A model generated the notes under the pieces. The model was not told the DNA's origin, made no database searches, and saw only the letters and a list, made by a program, of their open reading frames with translations. A DNA stretch of 7,453 nucleotides from Candidatus Njordarchaeota archaeon. Its GTDB lineage: Archaea; Asgardarchaeota; Njordarchaeia; Njordarchaeales; Njordarchaeaceae. Location of the stretch: positions 1 to 7,453 of the forward strand of contig JAHKLF010000069.1 in NCBI GenBank assembly GCA_029856615.1, written 5' to 3'. This document shows positions 6,821-7,453 of the stretch, piece after piece; the stretch's first letter is position 1, and every line of letters begins with the position of its first letter. The position numbers were made by a program, and so were the translations under genes.

Positions 6821-6837
6821 CACTCCATGATGGAGTG
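6821..6837. promoter_or_regulatory. Perfect 17-bp inverted repeat over the ribosome site of the 96-residue gene
   Basis: CACTCCAT-G-ATGGAGTG: two perfect 8-base arms around one central base. On the minus strand the arm nearest the gene contains GGAGTG, the Shine-Dalgarno 9 bases before the TTG start. As RNA it can form a 7-bp stem with a 3-base loop that hides the ribosome site. As DNA it has the symmetry of a dimeric regulator site, just downstream of the predicted transcription start. The sequence shows the symmetry; either function is inference. Confidence 0.6.
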
Positions 6838-6851
6838 CTCAAAGTTAAATT

Positions 6852-6863
6852 TTTCTTAAGAAA
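6852..6863. promoter_or_regulatory. 12-bp palindrome between TATA box and 96-residue gene
   Basis: TTTCTTAAGAAA is a perfect 12-bp palindrome between the TATA-like box (6868-6875) and the expected transcription start near 6845, a common place for archaeal repressor sites. It is AT-rich, so chance is a real alternative. Confidence 0.35.
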
Positions 6864-6867
6864 TACC

Positions 6868-6875
6868 CTATAAAG
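6868..6875 (-). promoter_or_regulatory. TATA box of the 96-residue gene
   Basis: On the minus strand CTTTATAG, preceded by an AAAC purine-rich flank suitable as a BRE, is the best archaeal TATA match in the window. A start about 26 bases downstream (near 6845) gives a leader of roughly 35 bases that includes the 17-bp inverted repeat. Confidence 0.55.
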
Positions 6876-6904
6876 GTTTCCCGATAAATTGTTTAACTAT
6901 CCCA

Positions 6905-7273
6905 TTAATATGATTCACAATATTTGCTGGAATTTTTACCCAGACCTGAGCACCTCTCGGGATCTTTATTTTTTATTTCCTCTGCGAATTTTACTGGATT
7001 TCTTAGCTTCCAGACAAAGACCCGTTGGCCTTTACAGTACCGCTTCAGGAAATTACTAGGAACTCGATGGAATGCAAAGAATTTGTTAAGTTCATCAGCA
7101 CTATAAGGTCCTGTCACATCATATAAATCGACAACGCCTTTTATCACACTGTTACTAATTATCAGGATAGGTCCACGAATCCGCGTGTTTCTCTTCCTAA
7201 TTTCCCATTTTTTTATTCCAGTAACAATCATGGTAGCGAAAGGTTCTCGTACAATTAAACCCCGCAACTCCAT
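6905..7273 (-). CDS. ASCH-domain (PUA-like fold) protein
   Basis: A 122-residue single-domain ASCH protein. The family shares the PUA-like fold and is associated with RNA or nucleotide binding; one bacterial member, E. coli YqfB, hydrolyses N4-acetylcytidine. Seen here: LIVREPFATMIVTGIKKWEIRKRN (6-29) with the family G-x-K-x-x-E-x-R signature (G19, K21, E24, R26), strands PILIIS (35-40) and VVDLYDV (47-53), the helix SADELNKFF (58-66), and the closing KGQRVFVWKLRNPVKF (81-96). A polar C-terminal tail with two Cys (C108, C119) follows. The frame is open to 7327, but ATG at 7273 is preferred: AGGAGGA lies 5 bases upstream and homology begins directly after. At the position of the YqfB catalytic Thr this protein has Glu24, so YqfB-like activity is doubtful. 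Confidence 0.85.
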   Translation of the reverse strand: MELRGLIVREPFATMIVTGIKKWEIRKRNTRIRGPILIISNSVIKGVVDLYDVTGPYSADELNKFFAFHRVPSNFLKRYCKGQRVFVWKLRNPVKFAEEIKNKDPERCSGLGKNSSKYCESY

Positions 7274-7278
7274 GTAGA

Positions 7279-7285
7279 TCCTCCT
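7279..7285 (-). promoter_or_regulatory. Shine-Dalgarno fixing the ASCH gene start
   Basis: AGGAGGA on the minus strand, 5 bases before ATG at 7273, is the strongest ribosome site in the window. It argues against the longer frame starting at 7327. Confidence 0.8.
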
Positions 7286-7313
7286 AAATTTAAGGTCAAT
7301 CACTATTAATGAT

Positions 7314-7324
7314 TCTATAATAAC
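7314..7324 (-). promoter_or_regulatory. Candidate TATA box of the ASCH gene
   Basis: On the minus strand GTTATTATAGA, about 45 bases before the ATG at 7273. A start near 7293 would leave a leader of about 20 bases just containing the Shine-Dalgarno. This agrees with the short start. Confidence 0.4.
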
Positions 7325-7401
7325 CATAATAGGGCTTTATTTCATATTTCTTCTGCCTTAAATGCCTTATACTGACCGTCTCTAGTGTCGGTAATGGTGG
7401 G

Positions 7402-7406
7402 GGAGG
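7402..7406 (+). promoter_or_regulatory. Shine-Dalgarno of the gene at the right edge
   Basis: GGAGG within a G-rich run, six bases before ATG at 7413. TATA-like stretches at about 7358-7372 on the plus strand would place a transcription start some 20-25 bases before the ATG. Confidence 0.6.
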
Positions 7407-7412
7407 CCTTTT

Positions 7413-7430
7413 ATGGGCAATAACGCCCAT
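7413..7430 (+). repeat. Inverted repeat covering a start codon
   Basis: ATGGGC-AATAAC-GCCCAT: perfect 6-base arms and a 6-base loop. In mRNA this could form a hairpin that includes the AUG of the gene at the right edge. It may also be chance, since the arms are short. Confidence 0.4.
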
Positions 7431-7453
7431 GTAATACGGGACAACTCAAAAGA
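7413..7453 (+). CDS. Start of a gene cut by the right window edge
   Basis: Only 13 codons are visible (MGNNAHVIRDNSK), too few to name a family. The case for a real gene is the strong GGAGG at the right spacing, an open frame to the edge, and divergent orientation from the ASCH gene with TATA-like stretches between. The first six codons form a perfect inverted repeat with the start codon in one arm. The other upstream ATG (7394) meets a stop after nine codons and is unlikely. Confidence 0.55.
   Translation, partial: MGNNAHVIRDNSK

Noticed and set aside
6843..6898. Spaced 7-base inverted repeat AGTTAAA / TTTAACT around the promoter of the 96-residue gene
   Set aside because: The arms are short, AT-only but for one base, and 42 bases apart; this is expected by chance in AT-rich DNA.
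7274..7327. 18-residue N-terminal extension of the ASCH protein
   Set aside because: AGGAGGA lies inside it, just before a good ATG, and the family homology begins after that ATG.

Overview
The window reads as chromosomal DNA from an archaeon, most likely a thermophilic member of the Thermoproteota (crenarchaeal) side. The DNA is AT-rich, with heavy use of ATA for Ile and AGA/AGG for Arg. Starts include ATG, GTG and TTG. Candidate promoters look like archaeal TATA boxes, several genes abut or overlap by one base, and the protein families are archaeal: archaeal-type OMP decarboxylase, archaeal PyrK, and a zinc-ribbon/GNAT/ABC-ATPase fusion. No rRNA, tRNA, CRISPR, transposase or phage gene was seen, and no stretch above 300 bases lacks a gene.

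Region 1 (1-1203, + strand) is the end of a pyrimidine operon. It holds pyrF, cut off by the left window edge, and complete pyrE, overlapping by one base (TAATG). Together they turn orotate into UMP. Region 2 (1189-4400, all - strand) runs, in transcription order, from an unrecognised 441-residue protein to PyrK-like flavin/[2Fe-2S] reductase (stop directly abutting start), then a multi-span membrane protein, then a MoaD/SAMP-like ubiquitin-fold protein ending in Gly-Gly-Gly. The last of these overlaps the 3' end of pyrE, and its glycine tail is encoded opposite the last codons of pyrE. No pyrD is visible next to pyrK.

Region 3 (4401-4568) is a divergent promoter region between the 441-residue gene and a 649-residue multidomain protein (4569-6518, +). 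That protein has an N-terminal unknown domain, a four-cysteine zinc ribbon, a GNAT acetyltransferase-like domain and a soluble ABC ATPase whose Q-loop glutamine appears to be missing. It matches my recollection of COG2401 (ABC ATPase fused to a predicted acetyltransferase). It converges, with a 2-base gap, on a small unrecognised 96-residue gene. The leader of that small gene holds a perfect 17-bp inverted repeat overlapping its Shine-Dalgarno sequence. Upstream of it on the same strand is an ASCH-domain (PUA-like fold) protein. The right edge holds the first 13 codons of a + strand gene with a strong Shine-Dalgarno.

The most promising material is the acetyltransferase/ATPase fusion beside an ASCH protein, suggestive of RNA or nucleotide chemistry but unproven; the 441-residue family joined to pyrK; and the apparent self-occluding ribosome site of the 96-residue gene.
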